64,000 nt of DNA. Origin: Laspinema palackyanum D2a (lineage in GTDB: Bacteria > Cyanobacteriota > Cyanobacteriia > Cyanobacteriales > Laspinemataceae). Positions 52,534 through 60,981 of this stretch are shown here, one piece after another (the first letter of the stretch is position 1; every line of letters begins with the position of its first letter). Location: contig JAMXFF010000005.1 in NCBI GenBank assembly GCA_025370845.1, forward strand, positions 103,134 through 167,133, in the 5' to 3' direction. The translations under genes were made by a program, and so were the position numbers. Under the pieces are notes generated by a model. The model was not told where the DNA came from, made no database searches, and was given only the letters and a program-made list of their open reading frames with translations.

Positions 52534-52882
52534 CTTACAAAAGTAGGTTTTTACGTTCAGCGGGATTTACCTAAAATTTAAGTACACTTCCGGTCCCCTC
52601 CCCTTGGCAAGGGGAGGGTTAGGGTGGGGTCCTCCTGACGTGGCGTAAGCCACGTCAGGAAGAATGAGTGGGTGGAGGGTCCGGGTGACTGGTTAAGCAC
52701 ATCACGAAGAAATAGGTTGGCACCCGGCTCCATACAGGCGCTTAAACCCAAAAGAGTGCGTTATGTGGCGATCGCCCAAGAAGAACCCCACCCTAACCCT
52801 CCCCTTGCCAAGGGGAGGGGACCGGAGGTTCAGTTAATAAAAAGGCAAATCACCATGAGCGTGAAAAACTTACTCTTGTAAG
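52534..52882. mobile_element. MITE-like element, copy B
   Basis: 349 bp. Ends CTTACAAAAGTAGGTTTTTAC and (inverted) GTGAAAAACTTACTCTTGTAAG-type as in copy A at 38030-38363. The same inner inverted blocks (CCGGTCCCCTCCCCTTGG / AAGGGGAGGGGACCGG) and centre (CTCCATACAGGCGCTTAAAC) are in the same order. About 30 extra bases stand between outer and inner block on each side. It also has a TGACGTGGC-GTAA-GCCACGTCA hairpin. No coding capacity. Confidence 0.82.
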
Positions 52883-53009
52883 CCCCCAACCACTCGTCGA
52901 TCGCCCAGGAAACAAGATGTTACAAAACGTAACTAAATGCGCCAGCGATCGCCAGATAACTTTAGACTAAAGTCTTGAAACTGTCGCGTATTCCTTCCTT
53001 AATTCAGAT

Positions 53010-53999
53010 ATGTTTCCAACTCATCGCCCTCGCCGTTTGCGTCAGCACCCCCAACTCCGCCGAATGGTGCGGGAAAATCTCCTCACCACCAGCGACTTAA
53101 TCTATCCCCTGTTTGCAGTCCCAGGGGAATCCGTCGCGAAGGAAGTCTCATCCATGCCCGGAGTCTATCAACTCTCGGTGGATAAAATTGTCGAAGAAGC
53201 TAAAGAAGTCTATGATTTGGGCATTCCTGCCATTATCCTCTTTGGCATTCCCGAAAACAAAGATATTGAGGCAACCGGCGCATGGCATGATTGCGGAATT
53301 GTCCAGAAAGCAACCGCTGCGGTGAAAGCAGCGGTTCCCGAACTTCTAGTCATCGTGGATACCTGTCTGTGTGAGTACACCAGTCATGGACATTGCGGCT
53401 ATTTAGAAGTAGGAGACTTAATGGGTCGGGTGCTCAACGATCCCACCCTGGAGTTGCTGAAGAAAACGGCGATCGCCCAAGCAAAAGCCGGTGCAGATAT
53501 CATCGCACCGTCCGGGATGATGGATGGCTTTGTTCAGGCGATTCGGTCTGGATTAGATGGGGCGGGATTTGAAGATATCCCCATTCTGTCTTATGCGGCG
53601 AAATATGCCTCCGCCTATTATGGCCCGTTCCGAGATGCCGCAGATTCCTCTCCACAATTTGGCGATCGGCGCACCTATCAGATGGATCCGGCCAATGGTC
53701 GGGAGGCCCTGACTGAAATTGAACTGGATATCCAGGAAGGGGCGGATATGCTGATGGTCAAACCAGCCCTCGCCTATATGGATATTATTTGGCGCGTCAA
53801 ACAGGCGAGTAACCTGCCGGTTGCCGCTTATAACGTCTCGGGGGAATATGCGATGGTCAAAGCCGCTGCCCTCAATGGCTGGATTGACGAGGAACGAGTG
53901 GTCCTAGAAACCCTAACCGGCTTCAAGCGCGCTGGTGCGGACCTGATTCTCACCTACCATGCCAAAGATGCGGCCCGTTGGTTGGCAAACCAGTCCTAG
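53010..53999 (+). CDS. hemB: Delta-aminolevulinic acid dehydratase (porphobilinogen synthase)
   Basis: A 329-aa enzyme condensing two 5-aminolevulinates into porphobilinogen, first shared step of heme, chlorophyll, bilin and cobamide synthesis. Seen: metal-site segment [15 protein letters not shown] with three cysteines (zinc-type), active lysines in [17 protein letters not shown] and [13 protein letters not shown], and [12 protein letters not shown]. Full length. The MITE copy B ends 128 bp before the start codon, so it may have altered the promoter. Monocistronic. Confidence 0.97.
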   Translation: MFPTHRPRRLRQHPQLRRMVRENLLTTSDLIYPLFAVPGESVAKEVSSMPGVYQLSVDKIVEEAKEVYDLGIPAIILFGIPENKDIEATGAWHDCGIVQKATAAVKAAVPELLVIVDTCLCEYTSHGHCGYLEVGDLMGRVLNDPTLELLKKTAIAQAKAGADIIAPSGMMDGFVQAIRSGLDGAGFEDIPILSYAAKYASAYYGPFRDAADSSPQFGDRRTYQMDPANGREALTEIELDIQEGADMLMVKPALAYMDIIWRVKQASNLPVAAYNVSGEYAMVKAAALNGWIDEERVVLETLTGFKRAGADLILTYHAKDAARWLANQS

Positions 54000-54015
54000 G
54001 CGACAACCTGCGGGG

Positions 54016-54430
54016 GTTTAAACGATTGGCGGCCTAACAGTGGCAACACCCGGCCGCCAATCGTTTAAACGATTGGCGGCCTAATAGCTGATGTCGGTTT
54101 TAACCGACATCTTGCAGCAGTGGCGACAACCGGCGGGGGTTTGAACCTTTTAGCCTGTAGAGGTGCTTTTAAAAGCGCCTCTACGGCGGGGGTTTAAACC
54201 CCCGCCTAACAGCTAAAGTCGGTTGAAACCGACTAAAAACACCACGGGATAAGACTTGCAGTCGTCTTTAGACGACTTGATTCTATGAGGCCGCCAATCG
54301 ATTTATCCCCCGCCGGTTGTTGAGAATGGTGCAAGATGTCAGTTTCAACCGACTGAAAGTCTTATGCGGTCATATTTTTAGTCGTCTTTAGACGACTTTA
54401 GCTATGAGGCCGCCAATCGATTTATCCCCC
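54016..54430. repeat. Cluster of nested perfect palindromes
   Basis: At least seven inverted repeats in 400 bp. A 19-bp perfect pair GTTTAAACGATTGGCGGCC at 54016-54034 and its complement at 54052-54070. Self-complementary units follow at 54090-54111 (arms GATGTCGGTT), 54157-54184 (arms GTAGAGGTGC, one wobble), 54185-54206 (arms GGCGGGGGTTT), 54217-54234 (arms AGTCGGTT), 54260-54277 and 54380-54397 (both arms AGTCGTCT). A 28-bp direct repeat occurs at 54284-54311 and 54403-54430. No coding potential. Confidence 0.9.
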
Positions 54431-55006
54431 TTGTTGCTTGTTGCCACTTTAGCTATTAGTTTTAACCCCCGCCGGTTGTTGCTGGTGTTGCTGTAGCAGT
54501 CCTCTACCCCATCGTCACCCCTGGGCAAGCCCGGATATTTACTGAACAAGACGGGTTCATCACCCCAGAAAACTGTGGGGCTATTTGTTACCGCTTATGG
54601 TGCAAAATGTCAAGAAATTATGATATAAAAAATTAGAATTAAGGTAGTCAATTTATCAGTTATGTTATAAGAATAGTTATAGGATTAAAACTTAATCGGA
54701 TTTTAGGAATAAACAGCAGAACCCTTTGGCTTCGACTTTAGAACGCGACTGCCGGGGGAAACAGAAAACAGCCCGTCCTGGTTGTTGGAGTGGGAAATTT
54801 ATTCTCAGATTTCCTCAAAACAAGGAAACCTCTGTGGAGTGCAGGAGCGGAACTATACGACCCGCTCATTCCCAAAAGCTTATACCTCCGAATTAATACC
54901 CCGAGTTGGGGTCAATTTAAGCGAGAGAGGGTTACAGACTACAAAGCACTCGACTCCAGAGCGATTTGTCAATAAACCTAGATATCAAGTGAGTAGGAAA
55001 AGGACG
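54431..55006. other. Region upstream of the GNAT gene
   Basis: About 575 bp. The GNAT frame is open back to 54782, but no family similarity and no ribosome-binding site are seen before 55007. A/T-rich around 54600-54700, likely the promoter. Confidence 0.45.
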
Positions 55007-55480
55007 ATGGATTGCAGCCACATTCAATTTCGCGATCGCAAAGAAGATGTAGATATCCAACAGCTTAAAAGACTATTTGAACTCACCGCATTTTGGGCGC
55101 GAGAGCGAAAAGTTGAGGATTTAGCCATCGCGATCGCCAACAGCGATCCCGTGATTACCGTTTGGGAAGGAGAGCGCCTGATTGGGTTAGCGCGTGCCAC
55201 CTCCGACGGCATTTATCGAGCTACGATTTGGGATGTGATCATTCACCCGGAATATCAAGGGGTGGGATTAGGACGCAAATTAGTCGAAACCCTCTTAAGT
55301 CATCCCCGGATGAATCGAGTCGAGCGAGTTTACCTGATGACCACCCATCAGCAGCGATTCTATGAGCGGATTGGGTTCGAGGAAAACTCCACGACGACAA
55401 TGGTCCTCTACAATAACCAAAACTTCACGGAAGAACTGAAGACTCGCGAAGTGCTCGTGGAAGCAAGCATTGAAGTCTAG
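55007..55480 (+). CDS. GNAT family N-acetyltransferase
   Basis: 157 aa from the ATG at 55007, preceded by AGGAAAAGGACG. GNAT fold: acetyl-CoA motif A in IIHPEYQGVGLGRKLVETLL (Q/RxxGxG/A) and motif B in VYLMTTHQQRFYERIGFEEN. Substrate unknown. Its last 56 bases overlap the 3' end of the minus-strand kinase-like gene. Confidence 0.88.
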   Translation: MDCSHIQFRDRKEDVDIQQLKRLFELTAFWARERKVEDLAIAIANSDPVITVWEGERLIGLARATSDGIYRATIWDVIIHPEYQGVGLGRKLVETLLSHPRMNRVERVYLMTTHQQRFYERIGFEENSTTTMVLYNNQNFTEELKTREVLVEASIEV

Positions 55481-56489
55481 TCATTTTAGAGTTTTCTTCT
55501 AAGCGTAGCTCCTCCGACCCTGGGGGAGCTTCCACAATTTCTAAATGGCCGCCCATGAGTTCCAAAATGCTCTGATTCATCATCAAAATTGTACCCGGAG
55601 ACAGATCCACCTCAGTTTCTGGGGTATTTTCTTTGCGGTTCTGTTGGAGTTGCAGGAAATCCAGGGGTTCAGAAAAACAATGAGGAGGCAGGGGGAGGTC
55701 AATGGAGATGCTCACATAATCCCCCGGGGTTTTACCTGGGTTTGACTGGGTGAGTGAAGAGGTTGAGCCAGATTCGGGGAAGACTTTGGCAGAAATACCA
55801 ATGCGACCATTCCCGACGGGATTAATGGCCAGCTCAATAAAGGTGACGAGAACCTGAGTCAGACATCGTTGGTCCGCACGAACCGCAATTTTGGGGTCCG
55901 GTTGGGAAATCTGCAAGGTGATATTGCGGTTGGCCGCTTGAAGTTCGGTCAAATAATGAACTTCTTCAAACACATCGGCTAGATGTAAAATTTCCTGTTT
56001 TAGGGGGTTGCGACCTTCTTCAATCCGAGAGACTTCGATAATGCGATCGAGCATTTGAATCATCTTGTGAACCGAGTTATTGGCCTGAACCAAAAACTCG
56101 CGTTCTTCTGCCGGATTATCACACAAATCGCTTAAAATTAATTGATGAACGCCGATTAAACTATTGAGAGGCGATCGCAACTCGTGGGAAATTCGCGACA
56201 AGAACCCCGCTTTGAACTGACACATTTGACGAGTCAGTAGATAATTGAGCTGGGTTTGTTTGAGGCGAGTTGAGAGGTTTGGGTCCCCGAAGTTTTTCCG
56301 AGGATTTAGGGGCAAAGGGGGACTCGCTTTGGGAGTCCAGCGCGATCGCCAAAGCCAACCACTGCCAAAACCAATTCCCAAGGCAGTGATTCCATAAATC
56401 CAACCGTTCCAGTCCATCGTTTGTCCCCCAATCGAACCTAATTCCTGAACGCTGATGGCAGTGAGCACAGACAGGATATCCCCGTTCAT
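55425..56489 (-). CDS. Degenerate sensor histidine kinase-like protein
   Basis: About 354 aa from the ATG at 56487-56489, which overlaps the tsaC stop (AATGA). One N-terminal membrane helix (GWIYGITALGIGFGSGWLW), then HisKA GFLSRISHELRSPLNSLIGV with an intact histidine. The following ATPase region keeps RADQRCLTQVLVTFIELAIN as a poor N-box and a final LMGGHLEI, but G1 (DxGxG) and the GTGLGL lid motif are missing. It is therefore probably not a working kinase. An upstream extension of the frame runs into tsaC and is not used. Confidence 0.8.
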   Translation of the reverse strand: MNGDILSVLTAISVQELGSIGGQTMDWNGWIYGITALGIGFGSGWLWRSRWTPKASPPLPLNPRKNFGDPNLSTRLKQTQLNYLLTRQMCQFKAGFLSRISHELRSPLNSLIGVHQLILSDLCDNPAEEREFLVQANNSVHKMIQMLDRIIEVSRIEEGRNPLKQEILHLADVFEEVHYLTELQAANRNITLQISQPDPKIAVRADQRCLTQVLVTFIELAINPVGNGRIGISAKVFPESGSTSSLTQSNPGKTPGDYVSISIDLPLPPHCFSEPLDFLQLQQNRKENTPETEVDLSPGTILMMNQSILELMGGHLEIVEAPPGSEELRLEENSKMTRLQCLLPRALRESSVLP

Positions 56490-57097
56490 TTTCCCCGTTC
56501 CTCGCTGTTTGAGTCTAACTGAACGACACCTTGCCGGAGAATTTCCCAAGCTTGACCCGTCCATTTGGCCACGGTCGAAGGGACCCCACTGGCCGTTGGG
56601 TTCGGTTCCGACTGATCCCATTCCAGAGTCACCACTTGGGGAAAGCGCAAATCAATCTCTGCCATAGTTTCCAGCGGGGGTTGCCCACTGAGATTGGCGC
56701 TCGTCGTGGCTAAAGGGCCAGTTTGAGCCAAAATCCGGCGGGCGATCGCCTGATTGGGAACTCGAATCCCAATGGTACTCGGGTCAACGGGATTCATCAC
56801 CGAAGGGACCGCAGCAGAAGCGGGTAAAACCAATGTTAACGCACCGGGCCAATGTCGATTCGCCACCCCTTGCCAAATTTGCAACTCCCTCTGGGTACTG
56901 AGCACAAAAGGCCAAAGGTCCGCTTCTGTGGCTCCCATCAAAATTAGGGGTTTATCCAGACTGCGCTGTTTCACCGCAAAGATGGACTCAGCGAGACTCG
57001 GCAGGACCGCTAATGCGGGGACTGTATCTGTGGGAAAACTCACCACCTGGCCCGCCAGGGCCGCCTCAATCAAGACTTGTTCTGAAACTGCTGTCAT
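56486..57097 (-). CDS. tsaC: Threonylcarbamoyladenylate synthase
   Basis: About 203 aa from the ATG at 57095-57097 (the frame's TTG at 57118 is weaker). YrdC/Sua5 family: SFPTDTVPALAVLPS (PTDT motif), FAVKQRSLDKPLILMG (KxR...KP), GIRVPNQAIARRIL and the nucleotide-site TTSANLSGQPPLET. It makes L-threonylcarbamoyl-AMP for tRNA t6A37. Short form without the Sua5 C-terminal domain. It lies 23 bp after prmC and is coupled through ATGA overlap to the kinase-like gene. Confidence 0.94.
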   Translation of the reverse strand: MTAVSEQVLIEAALAGQVVSFPTDTVPALAVLPSLAESIFAVKQRSLDKPLILMGATEADLWPFVLSTQRELQIWQGVANRHWPGALTLVLPASAAVPSVMNPVDPSTIGIRVPNQAIARRILAQTGPLATTSANLSGQPPLETMAEIDLRFPQVVTLEWDQSEPNPTASGVPSTVAKWTGQAWEILRQGVVQLDSNSEERGK

Positions 57098-57120
57098 CGT
57101 GGCGTTTGGGACCCTCAACG

Positions 57121-58050
57121 TTAACTGCGGTAAGCTCGGGCAAATCGTTCAATCCCTGCTAAATCTGAGAATATCTCAATTTGAGTATAACTGCCTTGGT
57201 CTTGTAGTAACTCGGTGATAGCAGGGGCCTGTCCCGCCATCATTTCCAAGAGCAAAAGCCCACCGGGACATAAATAAGTCGGTGCAGTGGCAATCAGATG
57301 GCGAATGCAGTCTAATCCATCGGGTCCACCATCGAGGGCGATCGCCGGTTCATGGTTGGCGACTTCCGGTTCTAACTCCCCAAGCATGGCGGTGGGGATA
57401 TAGGGGGGGTTGGAGACTATCCCTCGGAGTTGGTTGAGTCCCTGGAAGGGATGTAAGGGTTCAAACCAGGACCCGCAATAAAACTGAATGCGATCGCCGT
57501 ATCCCAGATTTAAAGCATTCTCTCGGGCGATCTCCAGGGCCGCTTCTGAACGCTCCACAGCATGAAGGGTGACGTTTGGCAAGACTTCCGCCAAACCCAG
57601 GGCGATCGCCCCACTGCCGGTCCCCAAATCTGCCCAGTCGCCCTGATTTAAGGGGGTCTGCGGGTGTGGGCGCGACTCAGATTGGGTCGCTTTCAAGGCT
57701 AAATCAATAGCCCATTCCGTTTCCGGTCGGGGGATCAGGACCCCGGGACTGACCCCTAAAGAAAAATTTCGCCAGGGGGTGACCCCGGCGAGATATTGGA
57801 CCGGAACTCGGTCTTGAATCCGTTGTTGCCACTGTTGCGTGAGTTGGGCGAAGGGGCGGTTGAGGGGAATTTGCAGCCGCCCTTTGTAGGAGTCCAGACG
57901 CAGGGCTAATTTATCCAAATCGCTCACCGATAGCAGGAGCCAATCGAGCTCCTCCACTGGCACATTGGCCGCTAGGGCAGCGGCGCGCGCTTCCTGACGC
58001 CACTGCCATAGTTCTAACCCAGAAACCGCCGGATCAGATGAACGGGTCAT
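57121..58050 (-). CDS. prmC: Peptide chain release factor N5-glutamine methyltransferase
   Basis: A 309-aa HemK-family methyltransferase that methylates the GGQ glutamine of release factors. The N-terminal helical domain (ELDWLLLSVSDLDKLALRLD) is followed by the Rossmann core: WADLGTGSGAIALGLA, HAVERSEAALEIA and the diagnostic GIVSNPPYIP. First gene of a prmC-tsaC-kinase-like operon; prmC next to tsaC is found in many bacteria. Confidence 0.94.
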   Translation of the reverse strand: MTRSSDPAVSGLELWQWRQEARAAALAANVPVEELDWLLLSVSDLDKLALRLDSYKGRLQIPLNRPFAQLTQQWQQRIQDRVPVQYLAGVTPWRNFSLGVSPGVLIPRPETEWAIDLALKATQSESRPHPQTPLNQGDWADLGTGSGAIALGLAEVLPNVTLHAVERSEAALEIARENALNLGYGDRIQFYCGSWFEPLHPFQGLNQLRGIVSNPPYIPTAMLGELEPEVANHEPAIALDGGPDGLDCIRHLIATAPTYLCPGGLLLLEMMAGQAPAITELLQDQGSYTQIEIFSDLAGIERFARAYRS

Positions 58051-58133
58051 CGATAGTTGGGTCCTTTATCCGCGATCGTTTCCCCTAGCATCAATCGTTC
58101 TGGGTGTTTTCGTCAAGGGGCCACATCCCTGAG

Positions 58134-58910
58134 TTACGGTTCTGCCGGTTCGGGTTGGGGGATGGACTGGAGATATTCCAAGGTTTCCGTGGAAGGAACT
58201 AGGACAATCTTTGTCACCGCTGGGTCATTATTGTTTTCTAACTCGGCGATGACTTTATCCAGATTACTCACCCGAACATCAATGCTGGGCGCTAAATCTG
58301 GTTGTTGTTCCCGCACCCGGGTTAACATGGATTCCAACTGCTCTCGATTGAAAAAGATGGGAATCAGTTGCTCGCCGTTTTGTTCGATGGTCAAATAGCC
58401 TTGTTGTGGGCCAATTGTCGCATAGAAGAGCGGTACGCCATTAAATAAAGGCATCCCATTGGATTGCGGAATTTCCTGACCTTCCTGCTGCAATTCCTCA
58501 GCGGCAAATTGCACCTGTTGTTGGACGGGAATGAATGCAAATTCTACGCGATCGGGATTATCGGCATTGGCTTGTTCTAATTCATAAACCTTGGCCAAAG
58601 AAACGGGGACAACTTGGGTGTTGCCCGCTAACTCTGGATTTTGTTGTTGTATTTTTTGAATAAACTCCTCGGCATCCCGTTGACTCATAAAGAAGCTGGC
58701 GATGGAAGCTTCTTCGTTATTATTGGTGACCGATGCGATTAAGGGAGTGCCTTCTGCGTTCGTAATTGTAAAAACTAGGACGGATTCTAGTTTTTTCATG
58801 ATTTCTTGGGCAGGCAATGCGATCGCCCGATTCATTCCGGGTAGGAATTGTCCCAGAAGAACGCTTCCCATTAAACCGAGAGTTGCACTCCAGCGTACTA
58901 ATGATTTCAT
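58134..58910 (-). CDS. Tic22 family protein
   Basis: About 258 aa from the ATG at 58908-58910. A signal peptide (MKSLVRWSATLGLMGSVLLG) is followed by ALPAQEIMKKLESVLVFTIT and two related halves rich in ASFFMSQRDAEEFIQKIQQ and IPIFFNREQLESMLTRVREQ repeats, typical of Tic22. Cyanobacterial Tic22 is periplasmic or lumenal and important for the outer membrane, acting with Omp85. The upstream 19 codons of the frame lack similarity. Confidence 0.92.
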   Translation of the reverse strand: MKSLVRWSATLGLMGSVLLGQFLPGMNRAIALPAQEIMKKLESVLVFTITNAEGTPLIASVTNNNEEASIASFFMSQRDAEEFIQKIQQQNPELAGNTQVVPVSLAKVYELEQANADNPDRVEFAFIPVQQQVQFAAEELQQEGQEIPQSNGMPLFNGVPLFYATIGPQQGYLTIEQNGEQLIPIFFNREQLESMLTRVREQQPDLAPSIDVRVSNLDKVIAELENNNDPAVTKIVLVPSTETLEYLQSIPQPEPAEP

Positions 58911-59603
58911 TTTGACACCTGATAGCGATACCCGTTGATTTACTTGATTCACCACATCAAACCTCAATTGGTTTTAGGTTAATTTTTTGAAGGATTTGGT
59001 TTGTTCTTTCGCAGTTTTTGCGAGCGATCGGTAAGCTTTGGATGAAAGATCTTGCGAGATCGGTTGCTCCTGGCTCAATCTACAACAGATTTTCCCTTAA
59101 TTACAGAATTGGAAAGGATCCGGTTTATTATCTGTAGCGTTTCTATGAGCAACCCACGGGGTAGTTTCGAGGACTATTGTGAATCTGGAAGAGTTCCGTT
59201 ATCCGTTAAGATATGCGATCGCCCCCTCTCCTGAGATTCTTCTCGAATCTGCGTGGAACAGATAGACCTATTCTGAATTTGCCGATCGCCCAATTATCAT
59301 AAATACCGACTTTAACCCTGTTGCTCTGCTTTCCCGGCTGCTGTAGCCTGAGCGATCTAGCCCTTGATAATAGCAGTTTATTATAGCAGCCTCGCTATGT
59401 CTTATCATCCTCTTCGGGATACTGATCCTGAGGGTTTTATTTTCCTGTGGCGACAAATTAGCAAAAAAAACCAGGGGTAGTTTTAGATATCCCCCTCTTT
59501 CTGGCCGTTGGAGGGCGATCGCACCAATGCTACGACATTCGCCCTCTCGTGAGGAAGACTCTAAACCCCTGGATCATTTATTTTATTGACGAAGTAGATG
59601 CAA
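58911..59603. other. Gene-free region between tic22 and tRNA-Pro
   Basis: About 690 bp with no supported gene; the frames at 59052 and 59268 have no ribosome-binding site or recognisable composition. Confidence 0.4.
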
Positions 59604-59677
59604 TCGGGATGACAGGATTTGAACCTGCGACATCCTGCTCCCAAAGCAGGCGCGCTACCAAGCTGCGCTACATCCCG
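59604..59677 (-). tRNA. tRNA-Pro (TGG)
   Basis: A 74-nt cloverleaf. Acceptor CGGGATG/CATCCCG, D arm GCGC-AGCTTGGTA-GCGC, anticodon stem-loop CCTGC-TTTGGGA-GCAGG reading TGG, T arm GCAGG-TTCAAAT-CCTGT. Discriminator A; CCA not encoded. The C at position 1 paired with G72 is characteristic of bacterial proline tRNA. Confidence 0.95.
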
Positions 59678-59990
59678 GACAGTTGGTTTTAATTATAGCA
59701 TCATCCTCTGGGTAAAAGTCAAGACTTTATTTTCGAGAGGGGGAAGGATGCAGTGGATAAACCTCTAATAGGGGCCGCTCTCCCTAAAATCCGGGTTCGA
59801 GGGGGCAGGTAGGGGCTAAACTCAAGGGAATGAAACGTTGGAAATCGCCCCTTCCACGGATTCACAAGCCTATCTAACCCGGGGATGGTAGCAACAAATT
59901 AAAATCAAGACTAGACTCCAGTTGCTTCTCCAACCCCATCCAGTGCGAAAAAAATCAATAACCTAGACATCCAGACGGCTTCGGTTGAGG
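59678..59990. other. Intergenic, nothing recognised
   Basis: About 310 bp of mixed composition upstream (for tRNA-Pro) and downstream (for the small gene). No repeat or RNA recognised. Confidence 0.35.
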
Positions 59991-60209
59991 TTAAACCGCT
60001 GCGGTTATGTGCTGATGAGATTGCCATAACTCCCGGGACTCTTGCCTAACTCGACCTTTCCTCGCCTCCTTTTGCAAGGTCATAAACGCCTGAAAATCTT
60101 CGAGGTTATATTGCGTCTGTTGTAACAACAAACGAAGGTGTTCTTCTGCTTCAAGGGTCAGATAACCTGTCACTAATGCCTGCCGTGCGATTTGGCTAAT
60201 TACATTCAT
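59991..60209 (-). CDS. Small conserved protein (looser paralogue D)
   Basis: 72 aa. ATG at 60207-60209 with a strong AGGAGG site eight bases upstream. ISQIARQALVTGYLTLEAEE, then HLRLLLQQTQYNLEDFQAFM and LQKEARKGRVRQESRELW. The middle follows the same layout as the LLHAVKRGW group (helix, GYLT turn, L-LLL helix, LED acidic turn, helix ending in a basic A-KG motif) but replaces the KRGW end with RKGRV and adds a His-rich tail. Such proteins are common in cyanobacteria but of unknown function. Confidence 0.78.
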   Translation of the reverse strand: MNVISQIARQALVTGYLTLEAEEHLRLLLQQTQYNLEDFQAFMTLQKEARKGRVRQESRELWQSHQHITAAV

Positions 60210-60981
60210 GAAAATGTCCTCCTAATTACATCGTTTTATAAAAAATCCGCTGCTGAAAATCCCTGACCCCCACAGTTCCTTTCTTGTTTCACAACGGTAA
60301 ATAAACCCGGAGAAAATCTATCTTGAGAGAGAATGGGGTCGCATTATACTCCTCTAGGTAGAGGTGTTTTGGATTAATAGTGCGACTATTGACGCCACAA
60401 ATCACCTTTAAATTATTGGGATAAATTGAAGAATTAAAAATATTTTATCATCCCCCCAAGATTCGGGTATTATATTATAATAATTAATATAAATTATTGG
60501 CGGTATTCAGTAAAAACAAGAGGGGAAAAAGCCTTGTGAATTTAATGTATTAAATTGACAATAAATGGGTTAATTGAATAATTTTTTACCCCAGTTCGGT
60601 GAGTTCGACGGGTTGAGATTACAGGGGAATTTCGCGGCTTTAACTCATTTGCCCCAGGGGAGAGACAAGGTTATTGACATTCAGACAGTTTTATGATTAA
60701 AAGTGGCAACAAATTGGGAACCTGTGAGAAAAAAGAGGGGTGCTTCTTCCCGGTGGGGGAGAGGAGGGTTTAGGCGGTGAGGAGAGCTTGTTTCGGTGGG
60801 ATAAATCTCTGATAAAATTGGGGATCAAATAGGAAGTCTATCTAGTCGGCGCGATCGCCCTTTTGGGGATTGTCCGGCGATCGCCAGCCCATCGGTACTT
60901 AGGCAGCCCGACGATCGCACCACCGACCCAACCCACTAGAGCCAGACCCTCCTAGCCTGCTAAAAATTTCGAGTTGCATAG
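60210..60981. other. Long leader/intergenic region of small gene D
   Basis: About 770 bp without a gene. Contains the promoter-like site at 60343-60371 and an A/T-rich middle. The right end leads the divergent nitrilase-family gene. Confidence 0.45.
60343..60371 (-). promoter_or_regulatory. Promoter with operator-like inverted repeat
   Basis: Read on the minus strand: CAAAAC (poor -35), the inverted repeat CCTCTA-CC-TAGAGG in the spacer (60351-60364), and a perfect -10 TATAAT (60343-60348). The 5' leader to the small gene at 60209 would be about 130 nt. An inverted repeat between -35 and -10 is where a repressor would act. Confidence 0.55.

Noticed and set aside
54016..54430. Structured non-coding RNA or attachment site
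   Set aside because: Palindromes are built from the same few words and repeated, which fits interspersed repeats better; no neighbouring integrase.
54782..55006. 75-codon N-terminal extension of the GNAT gene
   Set aside because: No similarity to GNAT proteins and a good ribosome-binding site exists before the ATG at 55007.
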